Below, in pieces: positions 17,200 through 25,712 of a DNA stretch of 39,845 bases. Where the stretch lies: the NCBI GenBank assembly GCA_017613435.1, contig JAGADU010000001.1:1-39845 (forward strand), read 5' to 3'. Source of the DNA: Lachnospiraceae bacterium. GTDB lineage: Bacteria; Bacillota; Clostridia; Lachnospirales; Lachnospiraceae. Each line of letters begins with the position of its first letter. Position 1 is the stretch's first letter. The position numbers and the translations under genes are program-made. Under the pieces are notes generated by a model. That model made no database searches and had not been told where the DNA came from. It saw nothing but the letters and a program-made list of their open reading frames with translations.

Positions 17200-17865
17200 T
17201 TATTCCTCTGCTCCGAAAAGATAAACAATCGTCTTTGCCAGTGTCCCAAAAAGCTGTCCGGGGCTTGATTTGCAGCCGATTTTCCCTCTGCCGTAGCACG
17301 CCGAGAGTATGCAGTTCATCTCAATTCCCGCATATGCCGAGGATATAAAATCAAACAATTCTTCGGGATCTCCCTTCAAAACAAAATTCTTTTTTTCACT
17401 TGAATCTCTGAGTAAAGGAAGAACTGTTTGTGCCAGGTATTCCATATTTCCTCTTCCTTTTATCCCGCCTATTATCTTTTCTGTCCTTTCGGGTTCGTTA
17501 ATCGCGAGTACCGTAAGATCAAAATTAATTTTTTGGATATCCATAAGGTGCGCTTCCATCGTTTCCCCGAGGATATCGCAGATACGATATACTTTTTCCT
17601 TAAATGAAAGATCATTCGGTTCATTGCGCAGGGCTTCCATATCATCGATGAAATTATAATCCCGACGCATGTTTGTAATCATGTCGCTTAAAATCTCGTC
17701 AAGATCCTTATAAAACCTGTAGATACCGCCCTGGGACAGTCCCGTCTCTTCTATTACATCGGTCATGGTCACCATTTCCACGGGCTTTTTCAAGCACACC
17801 CTGTAAGCCGCATCCACTATCGACTGCTTCTTTTTTTCTATATACTCTTCGGAAACCTTTGGCAT
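17200..17865 (-). CDS. TetR-family transcriptional regulator
   Basis: A 221-aa repressor. The N-terminal helix-turn-helix spans about 12-57 (KKQSIVDAAYRVCLKKPVEM, TMTDVIEETGLSQGGIYRFYKD), with the TetR hallmark 'GxxxGxxYxxF' region. The C-terminal ligand domain is unlike any I can name. First gene of a two-gene unit with the hydrolase. Its promoter is bracketed by two AAAATGAA-N6-TTCATTTT sites, strongly suggesting autorepression. The start is well set by GGGGAGAAAATC before the ATG. The inducer is unknown. Confidence 0.92.
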   Translation of the reverse strand: MPKVSEEYIEKKKQSIVDAAYRVCLKKPVEMVTMTDVIEETGLSQGGIYRFYKDLDEILSDMITNMRRDYNFIDDMEALRNEPNDLSFKEKVYRICDILGETMEAHLMDIQKINFDLTVLAINEPERTEKIIGGIKGRGNMEYLAQTVLPLLRDSSEKKNFVLKGDPEELFDFISSAYAGIEMNCILSACYGRGKIGCKSSPGQLFGTLAKTIVYLFGAEE

Positions 17866-17883
17866 GATTTTCTCCCCAAAATA

Positions 17884-17955
17884 AAAATGAAACTCTATTC
17901 ATTTTATTTTACCCCTCCCTTTTCGTCAAGATAAAAATGAAAACAGTTTCATTTT
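17884..17955 (-). promoter_or_regulatory. TetR-gene promoter with two matching operators
   Basis: TTGACG (17929-17924), 17 bp, TAAAAT (17906-17901). Two inverted repeats of identical form AAAATGAA-N6-TTCATTTT lie at 17884-17905 and 17934-17955, start to start exactly 50 bp. One covers the -10 box, the other is just upstream of -35. The symmetry is seen; TetR binding is inferred. Confidence 0.8.
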
Positions 17956-17971
17956 TGATTAATTGAAAAAA

Positions 17972-19012
17972 TTAATAATATATATACTCAAATTCCGTTG
18001 TTTCATCAACAGGACCGATGTCTCTGAAGGCCTCATTGCAAAAAGAATGGGTCTTCACCGGCAAACCGTACTCATTGTATTCTGCTTCAAATTCCGAATA
18101 CCCTAACAGTGCATCCTTTGGAGAGTATGAATGCAATAAATTTCCGTCTTTGTCATATGTTTTAACGCGGGTTTCCTTTTTGGTTCCGTCTTCGGCAACA
18201 CTATATGTCGTTACCGTCTGTCCGTTATTTTTATATTCAATGACTGTGTGTGAAGGTATCCTTCCCGTCGTAATGCTTTCTTCAAGTCCGTATTTTCCGT
18301 ATTTATTTTCGGTGGCGAAGGAGAGTTCGCCGTCTTCGCCGTAATACTCCTCTTTGATTACCCTTTCTTCGCTGTCATAGAAATAAATGTGCGGACATTT
18401 TCCGTATGACATATCAGTCATCTTGATCAGATTGTCATTTTTGTCATACTCATATTCATAAGTTCTGTAAACATATCCGTCTTCGCTTTCATGACTTTTT
18501 TTAACCAACAGACCTTTATCGTTATATTCATACACATTAATCCAGAATATATCATTTTCGTCGAGGCCGTAAAAAATGTCTTTTACAAGTTTTCCGGATT
18601 TATATTCGTATCTGTTTTGAATCACAAGCTCTTTTTCGTTGTCGCCCTCGTATTCCTCTATTAAATTGCCGTCCCTGTCATAAACATATTTTTCATAATT
18701 TTCGACATTTCCCTCGGAATCCGTACGGACTTCGGTGAGCAAATTCAGATTTTCGTCATATGTGCTTGTATAAACAACCGTAAGTTTGCCGTTTTTGTCA
18801 TAAAATGATTTTTTCAGTTCATTACCGTGTTCATCATAGTCCGTTATGATGTATGAGCCTGACGAATCGATGGCCTTCTCCTGCTTGACAACGGGCTTGT
18901 TATCCTCTTCTTCCAAAGCCGGTGCACCCTGCCGTGTATTGCCCGCACCCGGAGTACACGCAAGACACCCCAACATTAAAGCGGCTAAAACCGCCATATT
19001 TCTTATTTTCAC
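17972..19012 (-). CDS. Secreted lipoprotein with YD/RHS-like repeats
   Basis: The GTG start at 19012 (VKIRNMAVLAALML, 346 aa) is chosen because GGAGG lies seven bases before it; a longer frame would overlap the upstream gene. A hydrophobic signal ends in GCLACTPG, a somewhat atypical lipobox. After an acidic linker come at least seven repeats of the form YDxxGNLxxxxxY (YDEHGNELKKSFYD, YDRDGNLIEEYEG, YDKDGNLLHSYS), as in Rhs/YD and MORN-like cell-surface proteins. There is no toxin or protease domain. The function is unknown; a surface carbohydrate- or wall-binding role would be a guess. Confidence 0.82.
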   Translation of the reverse strand: MKIRNMAVLAALMLGCLACTPGAGNTRQGAPALEEEDNKPVVKQEKAIDSSGSYIITDYDEHGNELKKSFYDKNGKLTVVYTSTYDENLNLLTEVRTDSEGNVENYEKYVYDRDGNLIEEYEGDNEKELVIQNRYEYKSGKLVKDIFYGLDENDIFWINVYEYNDKGLLVKKSHESEDGYVYRTYEYEYDKNDNLIKMTDMSYGKCPHIYFYDSEERVIKEEYYGEDGELSFATENKYGKYGLEESITTGRIPSHTVIEYKNNGQTVTTYSVAEDGTKKETRVKTYDKDGNLLHSYSPKDALLGYSEFEAEYNEYGLPVKTHSFCNEAFRDIGPVDETTEFEYIYY

Positions 19013-19023
19013 AGGCAAGCCTC

Positions 19024-19527
19024 CTATTTGAGTCTGACTGTAAGAATATGTCTCGTGGGCCAAAACTCGTACAGATAAAGCGTATTAACCTTTCCGTCAA
19101 CATGCTTATACTCGTTCATTACAACTTTTAATGCATCGCTTATCACATCCGGCTTGTCGATTAAAAGCGTGGTATGCGCAGTCCATTTATAAATGTCCTT
19201 GCTGTCCGAAAAATTATCTTTCAAAAGAAGCATTTCCCTGCTTACCGCGGGTGCCAGAAACAAAACATCGTTTTCAGGCATACGGAAAAGACCTACGTTA
19301 TTGAAGGAAACATCAAACGCATCCGTGGTTTCGGCGATTCTTTTGAGACGCTCTTTTAATTCCTCTTCCTTTTCGATATCGAAAGAACCCAAAGTAAAAT
19401 GCATGGGGATATCCTTAGTCTGAACTCCCGAAAATCCCGATTCGTAAAGTTTATTCTGTAAGCCGGAAAGTTTCCTTTCCGTTTCATCGTCATACCCTGC
19501 CAGTATGTATAATGCTTTGTTATCCAT
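19024..19527 (-). CDS. 2H phosphoesterase (LigT / 2'-5' RNA ligase-like)
   Basis: A 167-aa cytosolic protein with the two HxT motifs that define the superfamily: His43 in MHFTLGSF and His118 in AHTTLLI. Members hydrolyse or ligate 2'-5' RNA or cyclic phosphates; which reaction applies here cannot be told. The start follows AGAGGTAATT. It is 11 bp upstream of the YD-repeat lipoprotein start, so the two may be cotranscribed, although no functional link is evident. Confidence 0.87.
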   Translation of the reverse strand: MDNKALYILAGYDDETERKLSGLQNKLYESGFSGVQTKDIPMHFTLGSFDIEKEEELKERLKRIAETTDAFDVSFNNVGLFRMPENDVLFLAPAVSREMLLLKDNFSDSKDIYKWTAHTTLLIDKPDVISDALKVVMNEYKHVDGKVNTLYLYEFWPTRHILTVRLK

Positions 19528-19586
19528 AATTACCTCTTTATTCGAAATACAGGGAAAGGCCGTTTTCGTCCGTTCCCCGTTGTATC

Positions 19587-20276
19587 TTATATTGCCAAAG
19601 AAACAAGTTTCTTTAAGTGGATATCAACCGAATCAAAACACATTACGGGGCAGTTGTCCGAATTTAAAATAAGCGGAAGTTCGGTGCATCCGAGAATCAC
19701 GCCCTCGATTCCGTTTTCTTCTTTCATTCTGTTAATAATGTCCGTAAGTTCTTTAAGTGTTGATTCTTTTACGATTCCTTTTTCGAGTTCCTCATAGATC
19801 CTTTTGGCAACCAGTTCTCTTTCTTTTTCGTTCGGAATGAATACTTCGACGCCTGCTTCTCTTAAATCTTTTTTCATGTAATCTTCTTCCATGGTCAAAA
19901 GAGTTCCGAGAAGTCCGACTTTTTTTATCCCTTTGGATACCGTTTCTTCGCAAACCGCTTTGGGAATGCTCACAAGCTCCGCATTTGTTCTTTTTGACAA
20001 TTCATCATAAACCATATGCATGGTTACGGCGGTTAAAGCAATAACTTCCGAGCCGCCCGAAACGAGACAGTCAACTTTTTGGGCAAGGTAATCCGCCAGT
20101 TCGTCGTATTTTTCGCTTATAACATAATTCCATGCTCTCCTGAAATCAACGCTTTCTATCGCTATCTCGGGCATGGCCTTCTCATTTGTCAAACGGTCTA
20201 TTTCCGTATTGAGTTTTTTATAATACATAAGTGTGGATTCCGGTCCGGTTCCGCCTACAAGTCCTATTTTTTTCAT
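19587..20276 (-). CDS. Aspartate/glutamate racemase family protein
   Basis: A 229-aa protein from MKKIGLVGGTGPEST (20276); the frame extends 32 codons upstream into the preceding gene but the family starts here. The second catalytic Cys is at 197 (ILGCTELPL). The first position, usually Cys, is Thr82 in IALTAVTMH. I recall E. coli YgeA (EcL-DER), an L-Asp/Glu racemase, using Thr83 and Cys197, so this is probably the same subtype rather than a dead enzyme. It could supply D-Glu or D-Asp. It follows the histidine-phosphatase gene by 19 bp. Confidence 0.87.
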   Translation of the reverse strand: MKKIGLVGGTGPESTLMYYKKLNTEIDRLTNEKAMPEIAIESVDFRRAWNYVISEKYDELADYLAQKVDCLVSGGSEVIALTAVTMHMVYDELSKRTNAELVSIPKAVCEETVSKGIKKVGLLGTLLTMEEDYMKKDLREAGVEVFIPNEKERELVAKRIYEELEKGIVKESTLKELTDIINRMKEENGIEGVILGCTELPLILNSDNCPVMCFDSVDIHLKKLVSLAI

Positions 20277-20295
20277 GTCTTTTCTCTCTTTCTTT

Positions 20296-21018
20296 TCAGT
20301 CCATTCTCTCGTAATCGTTAAAAAAGCATTCTCTGAATCTTCCCGAAATCGCGGGTTCCATGCCTGCGGCATAAAGATGCGAAGTATCTCCGAACGAAAT
20401 CATTCTGAACTGCGCAATGCCTTCCCTTCTTTCCTCGGTAACCACCGTCGTCACGGAAGTCGGCGGCGCAATCGAGGCGTGCCAGAGCACAAAGGGAGGG
20501 AGATTCAGCATATAGGATAAAAGAATGCATTCCAGTCCGAAATGGCAGAAGAATACGATCACGTCATTGTTGGAATTGAGTACTTTAAAAAGTTTTCCTT
20601 CTTTTTTGTAGCCGTGCTTTTCCAAAAAAGCGTCAAATTCCGAATATATCCAATCAACTTCCTCCCGCACTTTTGCGTCTTCAAGCGCAGGATAATCGGT
20701 CCATTTGTCAAAATCGAAAGCATGGGGCATATTCATCCAGTCCGTCGGAAGCCAGTCCCACGCAACGCCCTTTCTCTCGGGTCGCTGTACCACGGGGGCA
20801 AATTCGCGAAGCCACTTAAGTTCCTCTGCTTTCATATTCATTTTTTCAAGACTAAGGCCCGCAGTATCCCTCGCGCGCCCGAGCGGGGATACGTAGCATT
20901 CGTTTGCCTTTACGTTTTTCATTCTCTCGGAAAGAGCCCTTGCCTCCTTCCATCCCAATTCGGTAAGGGTATCATTTTCGTAATCGGGATCTCCGTGACG
21001 TACAATCAATATTCTCAT
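20296..21018 (-). CDS. Histidine phosphatase family protein
   Basis: A 240-aa phosphoglycerate-mutase-like protein. The N-terminal LIVRHGDPDYEND has the phospho-acceptor His8 and Arg7; SPLGRARDTA supplies the second Arg; VIVFFCHFGLE carries the second His near 167. The C-terminal region (SVTTVVTEERREGIAQFRMISFGDTSHL) matches a clostridial branch of unknown substrate. The start is behind AGGAAAAGAAA, 33 bp after the glycosyltransferase stop; it heads a pair with the racemase gene. Confidence 0.87.
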   Translation of the reverse strand: MRILIVRHGDPDYENDTLTELGWKEARALSERMKNVKANECYVSPLGRARDTAGLSLEKMNMKAEELKWLREFAPVVQRPERKGVAWDWLPTDWMNMPHAFDFDKWTDYPALEDAKVREEVDWIYSEFDAFLEKHGYKKEGKLFKVLNSNNDVIVFFCHFGLECILLSYMLNLPPFVLWHASIAPPTSVTTVVTEERREGIAQFRMISFGDTSHLYAAGMEPAISGRFRECFFNDYERMD

Positions 21019-21051
21019 TTTCTTTTCCTGTTTTTCATATTTTCAGCGAGA

Positions 21052-22251
21052 CTAAAATATTCGGTTTATCAGTTCGACGGCACCGGCCACTCCGCCTTCG
21101 CTTCTTATTTTTTCGGAGATTATCTCCGCCTGCTTCTTTTTTTCATCATAGGTTTCATTCATTTCGTTGATGGCTTTTATGATGGTTTCTTCGCTTAAAT
21201 CCTTGGCTTTCAACGGTTTTGTCGCGACATTTACGCTGTTTAGCTGCATCGCAAAGCCGAGCTGGTCGAGCACATGGGGGACGGGGATTGAGGGTATCGC
21301 GTAAATCATCGAAGCTGCGGATGTTCCGAAACCGCAGTGGTGTATCACAAATTTTCCCTGCCTGAAGAGCCAGCTGTGAGGAACGCTCTTGCATGCAATC
21401 ATCGTATCCGGCAGCTCGTAATCCTCCATGGTTTTCTGGAAGCCCTGAATAATCGCGCGGCAATTCGTCTTTTTAAAAGCGCTGACGAACATATCGAGCT
21501 TGTCTTTTTCGGATCTGTCTTCAAAAGACATGGCTCCGAGTGCGAGTATTACGGGCTTTTCGCCGCTTTTCAAAAACTTTTCCGTCTTTTCGTCGGGAAC
21601 GTAATCCTCATCGTCCTCATACCAGTATCCGGTCAGCACGTTTTTTTCTTCCCAATACGGGTTTCTTTCGACAACATACCGGCTTATCGGAATCAGATTG
21701 AGTTTGTCCGACATTATCTCATCCGCTGATTTTACGGGCTTTAATCCGTATACTTTTCTGATTTTGTTGTAAGGTTTTGCAACCTGCTTTGCTATCATTT
21801 TGCCGAAGATTTTGTCTTTGGGCGTCTGCGGTCTTAATTTTTCGCCAATCATCTGCGTCTGAAGCGTAACGTTTACCGTGGGGATGCCCAAAACATTCGC
21901 CTCAACGGCGCCCATCTGGCTGTGACTGACAATGATTAAATCCTTTCCTTTGCAGACTTCATAAACTTCGTTCGTGGATTCCTGAATGATTCGAAATACG
22001 AAATTCATTGTCTTTAACAAACTGAGGGCGGGATTGGAAACCTTTCCTCTGATGATTGCGGCTTCTTTTTCAATGTCTATATCGGGACCGATCGGTTCGA
22101 AATGTATTCCGGCCTCCTCAACCAGTCCTCTCCAGCAAGGGTGAGAACCAAGCGTTACATCGTATCCGTTTTTTTGAAGTTCGCGCGATAAGAAAATGTA
22201 GGGCTGTACATCTCCTCTCGTTCCCATGGTAAAAATTGCGGTTTTTTTCAA
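21052..22251 (-). CDS. GT1-type glycosyltransferase (UGT/MGT-like)
   Basis: A 399-aa GT-B enzyme. The N-terminal acceptor domain opens IFTMGTRGDVQPYIFLSREL, typical of sterol/macrolide/flavonoid glucosyltransferases. The C-terminal donor domain has VILALGAMSFEDRS, the SWLFRQGKFVIHHCGFGTSAASM donor loop with its His pair, and PVPHVLDQLGFA. It likely transfers a sugar from UDP- or dTDP-sugar to a lipid or an antibiotic; the acceptor is unknown. The start is TTG at 22251, seven bases after GGGGGTGA. No partner biosynthesis genes lie nearby. Confidence 0.85.
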   Translation of the reverse strand: MKKTAIFTMGTRGDVQPYIFLSRELQKNGYDVTLGSHPCWRGLVEEAGIHFEPIGPDIDIEKEAAIIRGKVSNPALSLLKTMNFVFRIIQESTNEVYEVCKGKDLIIVSHSQMGAVEANVLGIPTVNVTLQTQMIGEKLRPQTPKDKIFGKMIAKQVAKPYNKIRKVYGLKPVKSADEIMSDKLNLIPISRYVVERNPYWEEKNVLTGYWYEDDEDYVPDEKTEKFLKSGEKPVILALGAMSFEDRSEKDKLDMFVSAFKKTNCRAIIQGFQKTMEDYELPDTMIACKSVPHSWLFRQGKFVIHHCGFGTSAASMIYAIPSIPVPHVLDQLGFAMQLNSVNVATKPLKAKDLSEETIIKAINEMNETYDEKKKQAEIISEKIRSEGGVAGAVELINRIF

Positions 22252-22273
22252 TGTTGTTCACCCCCGATGTGCT

Positions 22274-23122
22274 TTATATGCAATCGATTTTCTGTCCTGA
22301 ATGCACATATTCGAGACGGTCCCCCATTATATTCTTCATCACCTCAAAAGCCTTTTCGCCCGTGCAATGGCAGGTGACGAATCTTGTGGGATATTTCATG
22401 AGCTCTTTGGCGATATTTTCAATCTCTTCGATTTCACTCTCGATGTAATCGGTCTTTTTCATTAAATGAAATCCGCTTATTACCAGATCCGGCGCCTTGG
22501 AATACCTTTTTTCAAATTCATCAAGTATGCTTAAGATCCCGTTGTGCGCGCAACCGGAAATCAGAATCGTTTTTTCGTTTTGACGAATCACCAGAAAATG
22601 TTCGTGTCCAAAATCATCGCGTCTGAAACCGCCGTTCTCCTTTACAAGCAGTTTTTTGTTCGTAAAAGGAAGTTCGTGACTCCTGTTTTTTATAGTAAAA
22701 AGCTCGAGTTCGTCGTCTATTACCAGGTCTTTGTCCACGAATCTTACGTTCGGAAGATCTGCTATTTTTTTGTCTATTCCGATATATCTGAATCTTTCGG
22801 GCGCGTCTTCCCCGTCATCTGCGTAATAATCGTTGACGGCGGTTTTTTGCATGTATATGAGCGCTTTGTCGTTTTCCTTTGCAAAAGGCAGTATTCCGCC
22901 TGAATGATCGTAATGTCCGTGGCTTAAAATAACCGTATCAACCTCTGACAAATCGATTCCGAGCAGCTTCGCATTTTGAATTGTCTCAAACGAAGGACCG
23001 AGGTCCAAAAGAAGTTTGTGCTTTTGTGTCTTCACATAGAACGAGAGCCCGTGCGCATATACCGCATTCGCAACACCTTCTGTATTTTCGATTAAATTGA
23101 TAATTGTGATTTTGTCTTCCAT
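22274..23122 (-). CDS. MBL-fold metallo-hydrolase (COG1237-like)
   Basis: A 282-aa metallo-beta-lactamase-fold protein with the zinc motif SHGHYDHSGG (His68, His70, Asp72, His73), ISGCAHNGI and the C-terminal FVTCHCTGEKAF ... HSGQKI that marks the COG1237 group, related to archaeal aminobenzene-phosphate synthases. It is not a beta-lactamase by these features. It lies 22 bp upstream of the glycosyltransferase start. The ribosome site is weak. The reaction is unassigned. Confidence 0.86.
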   Translation of the reverse strand: MEDKITIINLIENTEGVANAVYAHGLSFYVKTQKHKLLLDLGPSFETIQNAKLLGIDLSEVDTVILSHGHYDHSGGILPFAKENDKALIYMQKTAVNDYYADDGEDAPERFRYIGIDKKIADLPNVRFVDKDLVIDDELELFTIKNRSHELPFTNKKLLVKENGGFRRDDFGHEHFLVIRQNEKTILISGCAHNGILSILDEFEKRYSKAPDLVISGFHLMKKTDYIESEIEEIENIAKELMKYPTRFVTCHCTGEKAFEVMKNIMGDRLEYVHSGQKIDCI

Positions 23123-23151
23123 TTTGCCGTTCTTTTCCTGTTTCGGTTTTT

Positions 23152-23871
23152 CTAATATTTGCTCAACATAATATACGTACTCTGCAGGTTTGAATATTGT
23201 GCTCTTGTTAAGGACATACTGTAAAATCCGTCAAAATCATTTTCATACCATGAATATGACATATATTCGTTTTGGGGCTCAAAAAACTTTTCTAAACTAT
23301 TCTGATCCGCAACATAGAGATTTGTCGAACCGAACCGTGATTCCAGTTCGTTGTATATCTCATTGAATACCCTCATGTCGCTTCCGTTTTTTACAAATTT
23401 GATCGACTCGACATATCCGTCCGAAATATTCAATTCCAAATAATCATACCCGTATACATAACCGTCTATGGCGATATCTCTCATCGGCGTTTGTTGGGAT
23501 TTGATCGTCCACCACTCCGAATGTTCTGAATAAACAACTTTATCTGTCGTACTGCCGGGATAGTATTTTTTAATCCATTTATCCGCTTCATCGGTATCTT
23601 TGGTGATTAAATCATTGATGAAAGTGTAATCGTACACTCCTCCCGAAGGGGCAACGGTGTCGGGTTTTTTGCTCATGTCAATCCTTGAAATACGATCGGC
23701 ATACGAATATGTGTCGCCTTTCCCGGAGTAAACTTTAAGTCCGATTATACCTGCAATCAAAACAATTACCGTAAGGGCAATTGCCAGAAAAATCGCCAAT
23801 ATTGCGACTATCAGAAGAATCAGCCATATTTTCTTTTTTTTCGGAGGATAGCCGGGAGTATTATCGTTCAT
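23152..23871 (-). CDS. Membrane-anchored protein of unknown function
   Basis: 239 aa, no family recognised. A short Lys/Pro-rich cytoplasmic tail (NDNTPGYPPKKKK) precedes one long hydrophobic helix (about 16-45); the rest is predicted outside the membrane. The outer part is rich in Tyr, Ser and acidic residues, with WWTIKSQQTPMRDIAIDGYVYGYDYLELN-like beta-strand character (quoted in part: DIAIDGYVYGYDY). It starts behind AAAGGATC and follows the next membrane-protein gene by 28 bp, so the two probably form a transcription unit. Confidence 0.78.
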   Translation of the reverse strand: MNDNTPGYPPKKKKIWLILLIVAILAIFLAIALTVIVLIAGIIGLKVYSGKGDTYSYADRISRIDMSKKPDTVAPSGGVYDYTFINDLITKDTDEADKWIKKYYPGSTTDKVVYSEHSEWWTIKSQQTPMRDIAIDGYVYGYDYLELNISDGYVESIKFVKNGSDMRVFNEIYNELESRFGSTNLYVADQNSLEKFFEPQNEYMSYSWYENDFDGFYSMSLTRAQYSNLQSTYIMLSKY

Positions 23872-23899
23872 AAAAGATCCTTTCTTTATCTTTCAAATG

Positions 23900-24769
23900 T
23901 CATTTCGTAAGCTTGGGCAAAAAGATGAATATCAACGCGGCAACATCGATAAACGCGCTTATAATATTGGCGCCGATACCGTAAAAGAAACTCTTTAAGG
24001 GAGTGGTCTTGCCTTCTTTGTATCTTAAAACAAACGAATAAACCGCGCTTTCCATCCCTATTATAACCGCTTCGCAAAGGGGTTGGAAAAACAATACCGG
24101 AAGAGCCGTGGGAACGCTTACAAGAAAGGCATTCATCGGAATGTTTGTGGCTGCGTTGACGATTAAAACGCAAATGACGTTTCTCTTTGTAAAAGGAAAT
24201 CCGAATGCAGCCAGAACAACCATTTCCACTATAAGCGTTATTATATAACAGGAAGCGACGATAATGACTCTTTTTCCGATATTATTCGAATATTCTTCCG
24301 TTATTTCGCCTGTGGCAAAATCGTAAGTGCACTCGGCCCGGTATTCTTTTTTCGTATATTCGTTGCTCAAATAAACATCTCCGTTTGATGTTAAAACGGC
24401 GAATCTGAAAGTTTTCGGAATCGAATAACCAAAATAATACTCATCTTTGTCGTTTGAAGAATCAAAAGTTCCGTTTACCGGATTATAATAAAAGGACCAT
24501 CCGTCATATGAAAAATTTTTCATATACTCCATGGCGCTTTCTTCGTTTATTTCGCCCTCTACCTTAAGAACGCTGTCAGCCTCGGCCGCTTCTTTTGATT
24601 TGCCCAAAACCGCTATGTAATATTCTCCTTCGGGAGCGTTTAATACTTTAAGATTAATTGAAGGTTTGGCGCCCATATCCGCGCTGACGTTTCTTTTGCA
24701 TGCAAACAGAATAAGAAAAACAAACACCAGCGATAAAACCGTTCCGAATATGCGTTCTCCTGTTTTCAT
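23900..24769 (-). CDS. Integral membrane protein of unknown function
   Basis: 289 aa from MKTGERIFG (24769); AGAGGAAATAAT precedes this ATG, which beats an upstream in-frame one. A signal-like helix (about 6-24) ends in ACKRNVSAD. A roughly 135-aa extracytoplasmic domain follows, then a hydrophobic C-terminal half with about four helices, including NVICVLIVNAATNIPMNAFL and ANIISAFIDVAALIFIFLP. I do not recognise the family. It precedes the single-helix protein by 28 bp. Adjacent envelope genes suggest a cell-surface role, which is a guess. Confidence 0.78.
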   Translation of the reverse strand: MKTGERIFGTVLSLVFVFLILFACKRNVSADMGAKPSINLKVLNAPEGEYYIAVLGKSKEAAEADSVLKVEGEINEESAMEYMKNFSYDGWSFYYNPVNGTFDSSNDKDEYYFGYSIPKTFRFAVLTSNGDVYLSNEYTKKEYRAECTYDFATGEITEEYSNNIGKRVIIVASCYIITLIVEMVVLAAFGFPFTKRNVICVLIVNAATNIPMNAFLVSVPTALPVLFFQPLCEAVIIGMESAVYSFVLRYKEGKTTPLKSFFYGIGANIISAFIDVAALIFIFLPKLTK

Positions 24770-24817
24770 ATTATTTCCTCTTTTCGTAAAAAACATCATT
24801 TGTTATTTTATCACAAA

Positions 24818-24844
24818 CACCCCGAAGAAGCACATTTCCCGGGG
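24818..24844. terminator. Possible terminator after the BlaI-unit lipoprotein
   Basis: A 6-bp stem ACCCCG / CGGGGT (24818-24823, 24839-24844) has a 15-base loop. A T-run (24844-24848) follows on the plus strand, but only GTTTGTG on the minus strand, where the genes lie. The position between two minus-strand genes fits a terminator, but the structure is weak. Confidence 0.35.
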
Positions 24845-24878
24845 TTTTTGCCGTGTAATTCAAAAAACTTTTTCGGGA

Positions 24879-25679
24879 TTATTCTTCCCCTTTTGAATCC
24901 TTTGCGGCGGTGTGGGATACCCTGTCGTAAACCAAAGATGAATATCCGTCCACTCCCTCGAAAAAAATCCATTCGATAGTTTGATTGTCATCGGAAAACT
25001 TAACTTTGGCCTTTGCTCCGCCTTCGAGGTTCCATACGTATTTGCCGCCGTCCATGCCCGTATGCTCTCCTATTTCTTTTTCGATATCTTCGAGAGAATT
25101 GTCCCGGTCTAAATCCCGCCAGAAATAATCCAACGTTACCTGACCCGATTCTTCAATGTCGAACAGCTTAAAATATGTTTTTTCTTTGATCTCACATACT
25201 TTTTTCGCCTTTTCGATCATGGGTGAATCTTCTTCAAACGGAACAAATATCAGCTTTTCGTTTTCAATGGCCAATGTTCCGAATTTTGTTGCAGTTGCGG
25301 CAGGATAAAATCTCCGTTCCGCTACAAGAATCGTGTCGTCTTCAACACCCAAAACCGAATAATCATATCCGTATTCACCTTTTGACGTAAAAGAATTCAG
25401 AACATATTCCTTATCATTGTACTCATCATAAACATATGTAATAACCTGAACCATTCCGCTTCCGAACATTTTGCTCGAACAAAGATCGTCATGTCCGTCA
25501 CCCGTGACGTCAAATCGTATGCCTGCAACGCCAAGGGGTTCACCCTGCATGGGCAGGGGCTCGGGTTCCGGTTCGGGCTTCGGTATTTTAATTGTTGTTT
25601 TTTGGCCCGAACATCCCAGAAAAACGATTATAAAAAGCAATGAAATTATATATTTCTTTTTAAAAAATTTCTTAACCAT
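24879..25679 (-). CDS. Lipoprotein in the BlaI/M56 unit
   Basis: 266 aa. The Lys-rich start (MVKKFFKKKY), hydrophobic helix and FLGCSG lipobox (Cys near 23) give a lipid-anchored surface protein. A Pro-Glu-Pro spacer (PKPEPEPEPLP) follows. DVTGDGHDDLC (about 57-67) is a calcium-loop or FG-GAP-like DxDGxxD motif, as seen in surface proteins. The remaining domain is unrecognised. It starts 33 bp after the M56 protease stop, with AAAGGAGGG ahead of the ATG, so it is likely cotranscribed with, and controlled by, the BlaI-like repressor. Confidence 0.82.
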   Translation of the reverse strand: MVKKFFKKKYIISLLFIIVFLGCSGQKTTIKIPKPEPEPEPLPMQGEPLGVAGIRFDVTGDGHDDLCSSKMFGSGMVQVITYVYDEYNDKEYVLNSFTSKGEYGYDYSVLGVEDDTILVAERRFYPAATATKFGTLAIENEKLIFVPFEEDSPMIEKAKKVCEIKEKTYFKLFDIEESGQVTLDYFWRDLDRDNSLEDIEKEIGEHTGMDGGKYVWNLEGGAKAKVKFSDDNQTIEWIFFEGVDGYSSLVYDRVSHTAAKDSKGEE

Positions 25680-25712
25680 TTTACCCTCCTTTTTGCAGGG
25701 ACGAATTAAATC

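Noticed and set aside
17972..19063. Longer start (19063) for the YD-repeat lipoprotein
   Set aside because: It would overlap the 2H phosphoesterase gene by 40 bp and put 17 polar residues before the signal peptide; the GTG at 19012 has GGAGG ahead of it.
22274..23122. Beta-lactamase function for the MBL-fold gene
   Set aside because: Its C-terminal CHCTGEKAF and HSGQKI motifs and lack of a signal peptide place it in a different MBL group.
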